This document shows positions 8,379 to 16,322 of a DNA stretch of 64,000 nt, in pieces (position 1 is the first letter of the stretch; every line of letters begins with the position of its first letter). The stretch is from NCBI RefSeq assembly GCF_009649815.1, contig NZ_WJIC01000018.1, positions 80,068-144,067 of the forward strand, given 5' to 3'. The stretch comes from Nocardia sp. SYP-A9097. GTDB lineage: Bacteria; Actinomycetota; Actinomycetes; Mycobacteriales; Mycobacteriaceae. Under the pieces are notes generated by a model. It saw only the letters and a program-made list of their open reading frames with translations. It had not been told where the DNA came from and did not search any database. The position numbers and the translations under genes were made by a program.

Positions 8379-9164
8379 ATGACCTACCCGAACAACCCGT
8401 ATCCGCCGCAGCAGCCCGGATACGGCTATCCCCCACAGCAACCGCAACCTGGATACGGCGGCTACCCGCCCCAGGACGCGCAGCCCGGCTACGGCTATCC
8501 CCAGCAGCCCGCACAACCCGGCTACGCACAGCCCGGGTACCCGCAGCAACCGCCCGCACAGCCCGGATTCCCACCGCAGGGTGCCGCGCAGCCGGTCTAC
8601 GACTATGCCCAACAGCCTTACGGCGCAGCACAACCCGGCTATGGCGGCTACTCCCCCTACGGCGCGCCGCAGCTGCCGTACGCGAGCTGGGGTGCGCGGG
8701 TGGGCGCGTACCTGCTCGACATGCTGATGTTCTTCGTGCCCGCGATCATCCTTCAGGTGCTGGCCGGCACCGCCGGCTCGGATACGCCCGACTGCTCGTC
8801 CTACTACAACAACAACACCTACAGCTCGACCCACAGCTATTCGGCGGGCTGCACCTCCGGTGGACTCAATGCGCTGGGCATCATCTGCGTGCTGCTGGCG
8901 TTCGCGCTCTTCGTGGGCGCCGTGCTCTTCCTGGTCTACCGCGAGGGCACCACCGGCCAGACACCGGGCAAGAAGATCGCCGGCATTCGCCTGGTGCGCG
9001 AATCCACCGGCCAGCCGGTGGGTTTCGGTCTCGCGCTCGGCCGCAAGATGCTGCACGCGGTGGACAGTTTCGCCTGCTACATCGGCTGGTTGATGCCGCT
9101 GTGGGACAGCAAGCGCCAGACGCTGGCCGACAAGATCGTCAACACCATCGTGGTGAAGGTCTAG
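8379..9164 (+). CDS. RDD family membrane protein with Gln/Pro/Tyr repeat N-terminus
   Basis: A 261-residue integral membrane protein. Residues 1-100 are a low-complexity repeat of QPGYG and QPGYPQQ units, probably cytosolic and disordered. After SWGARVGAYLLDML (~105) comes the RDD domain with membrane segments near 113-133, 165-187 and 225-243. The family motif GQTPGKKIAGIRLV lies at ~198-211, and SKRQTLADKIVNTIVV closes the protein. Start ATG at 8379 has an AAGGAAGT site. RDD proteins are poorly understood; a solute- or ion-related role is suspected. It is followed by a strong bidirectional terminator shared with citA. Confidence 0.88.
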   Translation: MTYPNNPYPPQQPGYGYPPQQPQPGYGGYPPQDAQPGYGYPQQPAQPGYAQPGYPQQPPAQPGFPPQGAAQPVYDYAQQPYGAAQPGYGGYSPYGAPQLPYASWGARVGAYLLDMLMFFVPAIILQVLAGTAGSDTPDCSSYYNNNTYSSTHSYSAGCTSGGLNALGIICVLLAFALFVGAVLFLVYREGTTGQTPGKKIAGIRLVRESTGQPVGFGLALGRKMLHAVDSFACYIGWLMPLWDSKRQTLADKIVNTIVVKV

Positions 9165-9184
9165 TCAGCCGGGTACGAAACAGT

Positions 9185-9215
9185 GTGGCCCGCAGCGGAA
9201 TCCGCTGCGGGCCAC
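9185..9215. terminator. Bidirectional terminator between RDD gene and citA
   Basis: Near-perfect palindrome of 15-bp arms (9185-9199 with 9201-9215) built from GTGGCCCGCAGCGGA, located between convergent stop codons. Confidence 0.85.
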
Positions 9216-9258
9216 GAACTGTATGGGGGCGTTGCCTATTCGGCCGCGCGCGCCGGAA

Positions 9259-10398
9259 TCACTTGCGGATGACGGTGTCCCAGCCGACCACGGTCTCGGG
9301 CAGGCGGGGGGCCGGGCCGGTGTAGATGGCGGCCGGGCGGACCAGCTTGCCGAGCTGCTTCTGCTCGAGGATGTGCGCACACCAGCCGGCGGTGCGGCCA
9401 CAGGTGAACATGGCGGGCATCATGTGCGCCGGCACCTCGGCGAAGTCCAGGATGACCGCGGCCCAGAATTCGACATTGGTCTCGATGGCGCGGTCCGGGC
9501 GGCGCTCGCGCAGTTCGGCCAGGGCGGCCTGCTCGAGTGCGGCGGCGACCTCGTAGCGCGGGGCGGCCAGGCGCTTGGCGGTGGCGCGCAGCACGCGGGC
9601 ACGCGGGTCCTCGGCCCGGTAGACCCGGTGCCCGAAGCCCATGAGCTTCTCCTTGCGGTCCAGGATCCCCTTGACCAGAGCCCGCGCGTCACCGGACTTC
9701 TCGACCGCTTCGATCATCGGCAGCACGCGGGCCGGGGCGCCGCCGTGCAGCGGGCCGGACATGGCGCCGATCGCACCCGACAGCGAGGCGGCGACATCGG
9801 CGCCGGTGGAGGCGATGACGCGGGCGGTGAAGGTGGAGGCGTTCATACCGTGCTCGGCGGCGGACACCCAGTAGGCGTCGATGGCCTCGGTGTGCTTGGG
9901 GTCCGGGTCACCCTTCCAGCGGGTCATGAACCGCTCGGTAATGGTGGTGCACTCGTCGATCTTCTTCTGCGGTACCGCGGGCTGGTAGATGCCGCGCGCC
10001 GACTGGGCGACATAGGACAGCGCCATGACCGAGGCACGCGCGAGATTGTCGCGGGCGGTGGCGTCGTCGATGTCCAGCAGCGGCTGGTAACCCCAGATGG
10101 GGGCGAGCATGGCGAGCCCGGCCTGTACGTCGACGCGCACGTCGCCGGTGTGGATCGGCAGCGGGAACGGCTCGGCCGGCGGGAGGCCGTGCCCGAATTC
10201 ACCGTCGACCAGGAGGGACCACACGTCACCGAAGGTGACCCGGTTCGCGACCAGGTCGTCGATGTCGACGCCGCGGTACCGGAGCGCGCCGCCATCCTTA
10301 TCCGGTTCGGCGATATCGGTGGTGAATGCCACCACGCCTTCTAGACCGCTGACGAAATCAGCTGGGATGACAGGGCTGGCCGCAGCGCTGGCAGTCAT
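9259..10398 (-). CDS. citA: Citrate synthase II (CitA type)
   Basis: A 379-residue citrate synthase homologue condensing acetyl-CoA with oxaloacetate; some members accept propionyl-CoA (methylcitrate synthase). The catalytic residues are present: H218 in GPLHGG, H257 in MGFGHRVYR and D318 in VILDFAEVP. It is shorter and diverged relative to GltA2 at 13291, like Rv0889c of M. tuberculosis. The ATG at 10398 has a GGAGAG ribosome site; an upstream in-frame start at 10455 would run into the divergent pdxH promoter. Divergent with pdxH. A cytosolic TCA-cycle enzyme, possibly for alternative conditions or substrates. Confidence 0.92.
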   Translation of the reverse strand: MTASAAASPVIPADFVSGLEGVVAFTTDIAEPDKDGGALRYRGVDIDDLVANRVTFGDVWSLLVDGEFGHGLPPAEPFPLPIHTGDVRVDVQAGLAMLAPIWGYQPLLDIDDATARDNLARASVMALSYVAQSARGIYQPAVPQKKIDECTTITERFMTRWKGDPDPKHTEAIDAYWVSAAEHGMNASTFTARVIASTGADVAASLSGAIGAMSGPLHGGAPARVLPMIEAVEKSGDARALVKGILDRKEKLMGFGHRVYRAEDPRARVLRATAKRLAAPRYEVAAALEQAALAELRERRPDRAIETNVEFWAAVILDFAEVPAHMMPAMFTCGRTAGWCAHILEQKQLGKLVRPAAIYTGPAPRLPETVVGWDTVIRK

Positions 10399-10499
10399 GT
10401 TGTGACTCTCCTTGCAAATCGGGCTGCCCGATCCATGGGCAGCCACGCCGATCACCTATGACCTTAACGCGCGCATTACTGCGGAGTAACGTCTGGCCC

Positions 10500-11225
10500 A
10501 TGTCCGACCAGGAGAATTACGCCACTTCCGACCTCGATATCGCGGCCCTGCGCGTGGAGTACGGAGTCGACGCCGGCGACAATCATCCGGGACCGGAGAC
10601 CGACCTCGACGAGAGCTGGCTGGCGGACGGCTGGGAACCGTTGCTACGCAACTGGATCGAGCACGCCACCGGTGCCGGACTGACCGACGCCAATGCCATG
10701 GTGCTGTGCACCGTCGAGATCACCGAGTCGGGTCCGCGGCCGTCGTCGCGGAGCGTGCTCTGCAAAGGACTCTCGCCCGAGGGTGTGACTTTTTACACGA
10801 ATTACGAATCGTTCAAGGGGCGGCAACTGACCGCGACACCGTATGCGTCGGCCACTTTCGTCTGGCCCGCGCTCGGGCGGCAGGTGACGGTGCGCGGTCC
10901 GGTGCGCCGGGTCACGCCGGAGACCACCGCGGTCTATTGGCAGTCCCGCCCGCGTGATTCGCAGCTCGGGGCGTGGGCCTCGCTGCAATCCCGGCCGATC
11001 GCCTCGCGCGAGGAGCTGGACCGCCAGCTCACCGCGGTGACCTCTCGTTTCGAGGGCGTCGATCCGATTCCGGTGCCGCCGCAGTGGGGTGGATTCCTGT
11101 TGCAGCCGGAGTACCTGGAGTTCTGGCAGGGCCGCCGCAGCCGCATGCACAATCGCATTCGCGTCATTCTGGAGCCGGGCAATACCGACACCGCGGCCAT
11201 GAAGATCGAGCGTTTGCAGCCCTGA
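10500..11225 (+). CDS. pdxH: Pyridoxine/pyridoxamine 5'-phosphate oxidase
   Basis: A 241-residue FMN-dependent oxidase making pyridoxal 5'-phosphate from PNP or PMP. Visible are the RSVLCKGLSPEGVTFYTNYES FMN/substrate region (~86-106), SATFVWPALGRQVTVRGPV (~118-136) and the C-terminal FWQGRRSRMHNRI signature (~209-221). ATG at 10500 lies 7 nt after TAACGT with no ribosome site, so probably leaderless; the extra 14 residues of the longer frame are not needed. It is divergent from citA (101 nt), a pairing seen in several actinomycetes. Confidence 0.93.
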   Translation: MSDQENYATSDLDIAALRVEYGVDAGDNHPGPETDLDESWLADGWEPLLRNWIEHATGAGLTDANAMVLCTVEITESGPRPSSRSVLCKGLSPEGVTFYTNYESFKGRQLTATPYASATFVWPALGRQVTVRGPVRRVTPETTAVYWQSRPRDSQLGAWASLQSRPIASREELDRQLTAVTSRFEGVDPIPVPPQWGGFLLQPEYLEFWQGRRSRMHNRIRVILEPGNTDTAAMKIERLQP

Positions 11226-11334
11226 CCAGCATGATCGCAATACTTCGGCGCGTGGGTTTTCTCACGTCCGAATCATGGGACGACCGTGAATAAAGGCTAG
11301 TCACACAGCAATTCATCCCATTAATGTCACGGCG

Positions 11335-12615
11335 GTGAAGCTGCTCGCCGATATAACCCCCTTACGCAACGCCGATTACCGGAGGCTCTGGACCACCGGC
11401 ATCGTCACGGTGATCGGCGCGCAGCTCTCGGTCGTAGCGGTGCCCAAGCAGCTGTACGACATCACGCACAGCTCCTCCTATGTCGGACTGGCCGGACTCT
11501 TCGGCCTGATTCCGCTCATCGTGTTCGGCCTGTGGGGCGGTGCGCTCGCCGATGTGATGGACCGGCGCAAACTGCTGCTGATCACCAGCGCCGGCACCGG
11601 GCTGACCGCGCTGGCCTTCTGGGGGCAGGCGGCGGCCGGACTGAACAATCCCTGGCTGATCCTGATTCTCTTCTCGGTACAGCAGGCGTTCTTCGCGGTG
11701 AATCAACCCGCGCGCAGTGCCATCTACCCGCGGCTACTGCCGGAAGATCAACTGCCCGCGGCCAATTCGCTGTCCATGACCGTCATGCAGTTCGGTGCGA
11801 TCGCGGGACCCGTGGTGGCGGGCATGCTGATTCCGGTCAGCGGGCTCTCCACGCTGTACCTGCTGGACTCCATCGCACTGCTGGCCACCCTGTGGGCCAC
11901 CTGGAAGTTGCCGCCGATCCCGCCCACCGGTGCGGCCCGGCGCGCTGGTCTGCGTGAGGTCCTGGACGGCTTCGTCTACCTGGCGACGCAGCGAATCCTG
12001 TTGGCGTCCTTCGCCGTAGACCTGGTCGCCATGGTCTTCGGTATGCCGCGCGCATTGTTCCCGCAGATCGCGCAGGACAGTTTCGGCGATACCGCGAGCA
12101 GTGGCCACGCCCTCGGCCTGCTGTTCGCGGCCATGTCGGTGGGTGCGGTGCTGGGTGGCGTCTTCTCCGGCTGGCTGTCCCGAATTCGCCGGCAGGGCTT
12201 GGCCGTTGTGGTGCTGATCGTGCTGTGGGGTGTGGGCATGGTGGGCTTCGGCCTGGCGGTCGGCGCGGCCGGGCACAGCCTGAGCACGACGGTGGCGCTG
12301 TGGATCGCATTCGCGTCCTTGGCCTTCGGCGGTGCGGTCGACATGTTCTCGGCGGCCTTGCGCACCACAATGTTGCAGTCGGTGGCCACCGATGAAATGC
12401 GTGGCCGGTTGCAGGGCGTGTTCATCGTGGTGGTGGCGGGCGGACCCCGAATCGGTGATGTTGCACACGGTTTCGCGGCAGCGGCGGTGGGAACCGCGGC
12501 GGCGGCCGCGGGCGGTGGCGTGCTCGTGGTGATCGGGATGGTGATCTCGGCGCTGGTCTTCCCGGCCTTCGTTCGCTACCGGGTGGCGCGGGCGCACGCC
12601 GAAGTTCCCGCCTGA
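11335..12615 (+). CDS. Major facilitator superfamily transporter
   Basis: A 426-residue MFS permease of the EntS-like (MFS_3) type, with about 11-12 hydrophobic helices. The MFS signature loop GGALADVMDRRKLLL lies between TM2 and TM3 (~63-77). An NQPARSAIYPRLLPEDQLPAANS segment (~122-144), typical of this subfamily, is also present. A substrate cannot be assigned; siderophore or drug export is possible because EntS-type exporters belong here. GTG start at 11335 sits 7 nt after TAATGT without a ribosome site, suggesting leaderless mRNA. It stands alone between pdxH and the DUF4189 gene. Confidence 0.85.
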   Translation: MKLLADITPLRNADYRRLWTTGIVTVIGAQLSVVAVPKQLYDITHSSSYVGLAGLFGLIPLIVFGLWGGALADVMDRRKLLLITSAGTGLTALAFWGQAAAGLNNPWLILILFSVQQAFFAVNQPARSAIYPRLLPEDQLPAANSLSMTVMQFGAIAGPVVAGMLIPVSGLSTLYLLDSIALLATLWATWKLPPIPPTGAARRAGLREVLDGFVYLATQRILLASFAVDLVAMVFGMPRALFPQIAQDSFGDTASSGHALGLLFAAMSVGAVLGGVFSGWLSRIRRQGLAVVVLIVLWGVGMVGFGLAVGAAGHSLSTTVALWIAFASLAFGGAVDMFSAALRTTMLQSVATDEMRGRLQGVFIVVVAGGPRIGDVAHGFAAAAVGTAAAAAGGGVLVVIGMVISALVFPAFVRYRVARAHAEVPA

Positions 12616-12699
12616 GCATCCGATAAGAATTTTCCAAGGACTTCGCAAAGACAGCCCCCTAATTTCAAGTGCATCACCAGCACAGGACCTATCGGATGC
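12616..12699. promoter_or_regulatory. Inverted repeat before the DUF4189 gene
   Basis: Perfect 10-bp arms GCATCCGATA (12616-12625) and TATCGGATGC (12690-12699) enclose 64 nt. The right arm ends 13 nt before the DUF4189 ATG. It could be a long-range RNA stem in the 5' leader or two half-operators. Confidence 0.4.
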
Positions 12700-12712
12700 A
12701 CGGGGAAACATC

Positions 12713-13087
12713 ATGCTGAAGCCCTTCACGACCAAGGCCATCACCGCCACCATCGCCATGGCAGCCATCGGCTTCGCCGGACTCGTCGTTCCGGCCCAGG
12801 CGAACGCCTCCGGCACCACCTGGGGCGCGATCGCCGTCTCCGACGAGGGCAATTGGCATGCCTCCTGGAACTATTCGACCAAAGAGGACGCCAAGTCCGA
12901 GGCGCTGAACCGTTGCAACGGCCACAATTGCGAGGTGCTGGTGGCCTTCACCGACTGCGGTTCGATCAGCCATTCCCGCAGCCAGCACCAGTACGTCGGC
13001 CGCTACGGCGCGACCCGCGAGGAGGCCGAGGACCGCGCTCGTGTGGCCTTCGATTCCGAGATAATCAAGACCGTTTGCAACGACTAG
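12713..13087 (+). CDS. Secreted DUF4189 protein
   Basis: A 124-residue exported protein of the DUF4189 family, common and often multicopy in Nocardia and mycobacteria, with no known function. Residues 1-32 are a Sec signal peptide ending near VPAQANA. The mature domain begins TTWGAIAVS and holds four cysteines (C69, C75, C84 and C122), including the CNGHNCEVLVAF signature, probably forming two disulfides. ATG at 12713 has a GGGGAAAC site. A strong terminator follows 18 nt after the stop. Confidence 0.87.
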   Translation: MLKPFTTKAITATIAMAAIGFAGLVVPAQANASGTTWGAIAVSDEGNWHASWNYSTKEDAKSEALNRCNGHNCEVLVAFTDCGSISHSRSQHQYVGRYGATREEAEDRARVAFDSEIIKTVCND

Positions 13088-13105
13088 CGCGTAACCTGCG
13101 GGGCC

Positions 13106-13145
13106 ATCGGAGCGGTTCATGCTCATAGCGCATGACCGCTCCGAT
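13106..13145 (+). terminator. Intrinsic terminator after DUF4189 gene
   Basis: Fifteen-bp stem with one bulged base (ATCGGAGCGG... with its complement at 13131-13145) and a 9-nt loop. It ends the DUF4189 transcript upstream of gltA2. Confidence 0.8.
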
Positions 13146-13290
13146 CCTCACATCGCGGCCATGTGACTGTGAGGTAGCAAAGGGACACCCTCGTTAGTCG
13201 GGCTTACCGGACAGCGACTAGCGTTGAAGCAAGCGCGTCGTGCGCCACCGCGCCGATGCCTATGGTTTCAAGCCTGAGAGGGATCCTTCC

Positions 13291-14604
13291 GTGCCCGCTG
13301 AGAACATCATCAACGTCGACGACGACGCCAAGCCGGTGCTTAGCTACCCCGGCGGTGAGTACCCGATGACCGTTGCCAAGGCCGTCGAGGGCAACGACGG
13401 GATCGACCTGGGCAAGCTGCTGGCCAGCACCGGGTACGTCACCTACGACCCCGGTTTCATGAACACCGCGTCGACCAAGTCGGCGATCACCTACATCGAC
13501 GGTGAAGCCGGCATCCTGCGCTACCGCGGCTACCCGATCGAGCAGCTGGCCGGTAAGTCGACCTTCATCGAGGTCAGCTACCTGCTCATCTACGGTGAGC
13601 TGCCGACCCAGGCCCAGCTCGACGACTTCACCGACCGGATCCGCCGGCACACCCTGCTGCACGAGGATCTCAAGCGCTTCTTCGACGGCTTCCCGCGCAA
13701 CGCGCACCCGATGCCGGTGCTGTCGTCCGCGGTGAACGCGCTCTCGGCCTACTACCAGGATTCGCTGGATCCCCGCGATCCCGAGCAGGTCGAGCTCTCC
13801 ACCATTCGACTACTGGCCAAGCTGCCGACCATCGCGGCGTACGCCTACAAGAAGTCGGTCGGTCAGCCGTTCCTGTACCCGGACAACTCGCTGAGCCTGG
13901 TCGAGAACTTCCTGCGCATGACCTTCGGCTTCCCGGCCGAGCCGTACGAGGTCGACCCCGAGGTCGCCGCGGCGCTGGACATGCTGCTCATCCTGCACGC
14001 CGATCACGAGCAGAACTGCTCCACTTCGACTGTGCGCCTTGTCGGTTCGTCCGACGCCAACCTGTTCACCTCCGTCTCCGGCGGCATCAACGCGCTCTGG
14101 GGTCCGCTGCACGGCGGCGCCAACCAGGCCGTGCTGGAGATGCTGGACGAGATCAAGGCGAACGGCGGCGACGTCAAGGAGTTCGTCCGCAAGGTCAAGA
14201 ACAAGGAAGACGGCGTGAAGCTCATGGGCTTCGGGCACCGCGTCTACCGCAACTACGACCCGCGCGCCGCCCTGGTCAAGAATGTCGCCGACACCATCCT
14301 GCAGAAGATCGGCGGCGACGATCAGCTGCTCGATATCGCCAAGGCTCTGGAAGAGGCCGCGCTCACCGATGAGTACTTCATCGAGCGTCGCCTGTACCCG
14401 AACGTCGACTTCTACACCGGCGTCATCTACCGCGCCATGGGCTTCCCGACCCGCATGTTCACCGTGCTGTTCGCCATGGGCAGGCTGCCCGGCTGGATCG
14501 CGCACTGGCGCGAAATGCACAGCGAGCCTTTGAAGATCGGCCGTCCGCGCCAGATCTACACCGGCCACGCCGAGCGCGACTACCGCGGCATCACCGAGCG
14601 CTGA
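13291..14604 (+). CDS. gltA2: Citrate synthase (primary TCA-cycle enzyme)
   Basis: A 437-residue type II citrate synthase condensing acetyl-CoA and oxaloacetate in the cytosol. The catalytic residues are H274 (GPLHGGANQAV), H316 (MGFGHRVYRN) and D373 (NVDFYTGVIY), all intact. The N-terminal beta-rich domain (1-60) characteristic of the hexameric, NADH-type enzymes is present. The GTG at 13291 follows a GAGAGGGA site; the earlier ATG at 13240 falls within the leader. Corresponds to Rv0896. A TAGCGT hexamer around 13219 is a plausible -10. A strong terminator follows. Confidence 0.96.
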   Translation: MPAENIINVDDDAKPVLSYPGGEYPMTVAKAVEGNDGIDLGKLLASTGYVTYDPGFMNTASTKSAITYIDGEAGILRYRGYPIEQLAGKSTFIEVSYLLIYGELPTQAQLDDFTDRIRRHTLLHEDLKRFFDGFPRNAHPMPVLSSAVNALSAYYQDSLDPRDPEQVELSTIRLLAKLPTIAAYAYKKSVGQPFLYPDNSLSLVENFLRMTFGFPAEPYEVDPEVAAALDMLLILHADHEQNCSTSTVRLVGSSDANLFTSVSGGINALWGPLHGGANQAVLEMLDEIKANGGDVKEFVRKVKNKEDGVKLMGFGHRVYRNYDPRAALVKNVADTILQKIGGDDQLLDIAKALEEAALTDEYFIERRLYPNVDFYTGVIYRAMGFPTRMFTVLFAMGRLPGWIAHWREMHSEPLKIGRPRQIYTGHAERDYRGITER

Positions 14605-14630
14605 GCTGCTTCGCGTAGTTCCTGACATCG

Positions 14631-14660
14631 AACCCGCCTCCGGCACAACGGAGGCGGGTT
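14631..14660 (+). terminator. Intrinsic terminator after gltA2
   Basis: Perfect 12-bp stem AACCCGCCTCCG with its complement and a 6-nt loop, 26 nt after the gltA2 stop. Confidence 0.88.
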
Positions 14661-14786
14661 TCGTCATCTCGGAAGTCGTTCCCGCAGAGGGGTTTCGGCA
14701 GTGTACTGCGGTTGCAAGGACTTGTTAAGAAGATCATCAGTACTGCCCGGCAAAGTAGTTCTTACGAGATCGAGACGATCTCGACC

Positions 14787-15036
14787 GGGGGGACGTCACC
14801 GGGGAGGGTGACGGTGGTACCGGGGGGCGTCACTGGGGAGGGTGGCGATTCGGAGGGGACGTCACCGGGGAGGGTGACAGAACTGGGGGGCCGCCACCGG
14901 GGGGTGGCGGAGTCGGGGGGACGGCGAGGCGCGGGGAGGCGCACCGCCGGGGGGATACAGGGGCGAGTGGCGTCACCCGAAGCAGTCGGGGGCGGGTGAC
15001 GCCACCCGGGGGAAAACCGAATGCGCCGGGGGGCGG
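14787..15036. repeat. G-run-rich cluster of five short hairpins
   Basis: About 250 nt between the gltA2 terminator and the acetyltransferase gene consist of G4-G6 runs alternating with small GC inverted repeats. Five stems can be read: 14795-14812 and 14861-14878 (both GTCACC-GGGGAG-GGTGAC), 14829-14846 (a variant), 14891-14910 (8-bp arms) and 14967-15005 (12-bp perfect arms). The plus strand is strongly G-biased and could form quadruplexes. No ORF with good codon use exists here. It could be a transcription barrier, a protein-binding array or replication slippage. Confidence 0.75.
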
Positions 15037-15056
15037 ATTCATGGGATGGTCGAGCC

Positions 15057-16262
15057 ATGGCACTTGCGAATGGCATTACCCTGCGTTCGGCCACCGAGAG
15101 CGACTTACCCGCCATTGTCGAGCTGGCCGAGGTCTGCTTCGGAATGCGCTACGACCAACCCGAGATCGACAATATGCCGGGCCTGTTCCCGACCGAGCGC
15201 GCGATCGTGGCGGTCGACGACGGGCAGATCGTGGGCCACACCGTGGACCGCACCATGACGGTCACCGTGCCCGGCGAGGCAACCATCCAGGCGTGTGGCG
15301 TCTCCGCCGTCACCGTCGCGCCCACACATCGGCGACGCGGCATTCTGCGGGCGCTCTACACCGAGCAGCACGCCCGCACCGAGGCCGAGGGCGTTCCGCT
15401 GACCATGTTCACCGCCAGCGAGGGCACCATCTACGGCCGCTTCGGCTATGGTCCCGCCACCGCGGGAACCACGGTCACCATCGACCGCAAGCAGGCCGAA
15501 TTCCGTTCCGGTACACCGGATCCCGGTGGCGTTCGGACCGCGAAACTCGCCGACTCGCACGACCATCTCCGTGAGGTGTACGACCGCTGGCGGCGGCTGG
15601 TCCCCGGCGCTCAGATCCGGCCGGAGGCCAATTGGAATATGTGGTTCGCCGACCCGGAGCGCTATCGCGACGGCGCGTCGACGCTCTTCGCGCTGACCCA
15701 TCCGGACGGTTATGTGCTGTACCGGCGGCAGTGGGTCGAGCACGAGTCGATCGCCTCCGTGGCCGAGTTCCGCGCGGTCACCCCGGAGGCGCATATCGCG
15801 CTGTGGCGGGTGCTGCTCAGCCTCGATCTGCTGGACCGGCTGGAGGTGGACCTCACCGATGACGATCCGCTGCCGTGGCTGGTGACAAATCCGCGGCTGG
15901 TGCGTACCAAACACCGTTTCGACGGGCTGTGGGCGCGGATCATGGATGTGCCGCAGGCGCTCTCGGCGCGCACCTACCGCACCGACCTGGATCTCGTACT
16001 GGGCGTGGCGGATCCATTCCGGGACGCGGGTGGCACCTTCGCGCTGCGGGTCCGGGACGGTGTGGCCGAATGCGAGCCGACCGCTCGCCCGGCGGATCTC
16101 GAACTCGGTATCGATGTGCTGAGCAGCCTGTACTTCGGCGCGCATCGGGCGCGAGTCTTCGCCTCCGCCAATCGAATTCACGCGAAGGACGCGGCCGTAC
16201 TGCGCGCCTTCGACAGCGCTTTCGTCGGTGATCGTGATCCGGAGTTGGGCTGGTTCTTCTGA
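15057..16262 (+). CDS. Eis-family N-acetyltransferase
   Basis: A 401-residue protein with the tripartite Eis architecture. A GNAT domain (1-150) has the acetyl-CoA loop VSAVTVAPTHRRRGILRAL (~81-99); a second degenerate GNAT domain follows, then a sterol-carrier-protein-like C-terminal domain. It ends in Phe, the C-terminal carboxylate that acts as general base in M. tuberculosis Eis, and family length (~402 aa) matches. Eis enzymes acetylate amines, including aminoglycosides and protein lysines. Start ATG at 15057 avoids the G-run cluster upstream. Convergent with the lipoprotein gene over a shared terminator. Confidence 0.88.
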   Translation: MALANGITLRSATESDLPAIVELAEVCFGMRYDQPEIDNMPGLFPTERAIVAVDDGQIVGHTVDRTMTVTVPGEATIQACGVSAVTVAPTHRRRGILRALYTEQHARTEAEGVPLTMFTASEGTIYGRFGYGPATAGTTVTIDRKQAEFRSGTPDPGGVRTAKLADSHDHLREVYDRWRRLVPGAQIRPEANWNMWFADPERYRDGASTLFALTHPDGYVLYRRQWVEHESIASVAEFRAVTPEAHIALWRVLLSLDLLDRLEVDLTDDDPLPWLVTNPRLVRTKHRFDGLWARIMDVPQALSARTYRTDLDLVLGVADPFRDAGGTFALRVRDGVAECEPTARPADLELGIDVLSSLYFGAHRARVFASANRIHAKDAAVLRAFDSAFVGDRDPELGWFF

Positions 16263-16281
16263 GCCTCGGCGAAAACGGCTG

Positions 16282-16305
16282 GGCGGCACCGTATTCGGTG
16301 CCGCC
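16282..16305. terminator. Bidirectional terminator
   Basis: Perfect 10-bp stem GGCGGCACCG / CGGTGCCGCC with a TATT loop, between the convergent acetyltransferase and lipoprotein genes. Confidence 0.85.
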
Positions 16306-16322
16306 CCGCTCGTATCACGGTG

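Noticed and set aside
14712..15000. ORFs in the G-run cluster
   Set aside because: Low-complexity Gly/Arg translations of repeats; no start context.
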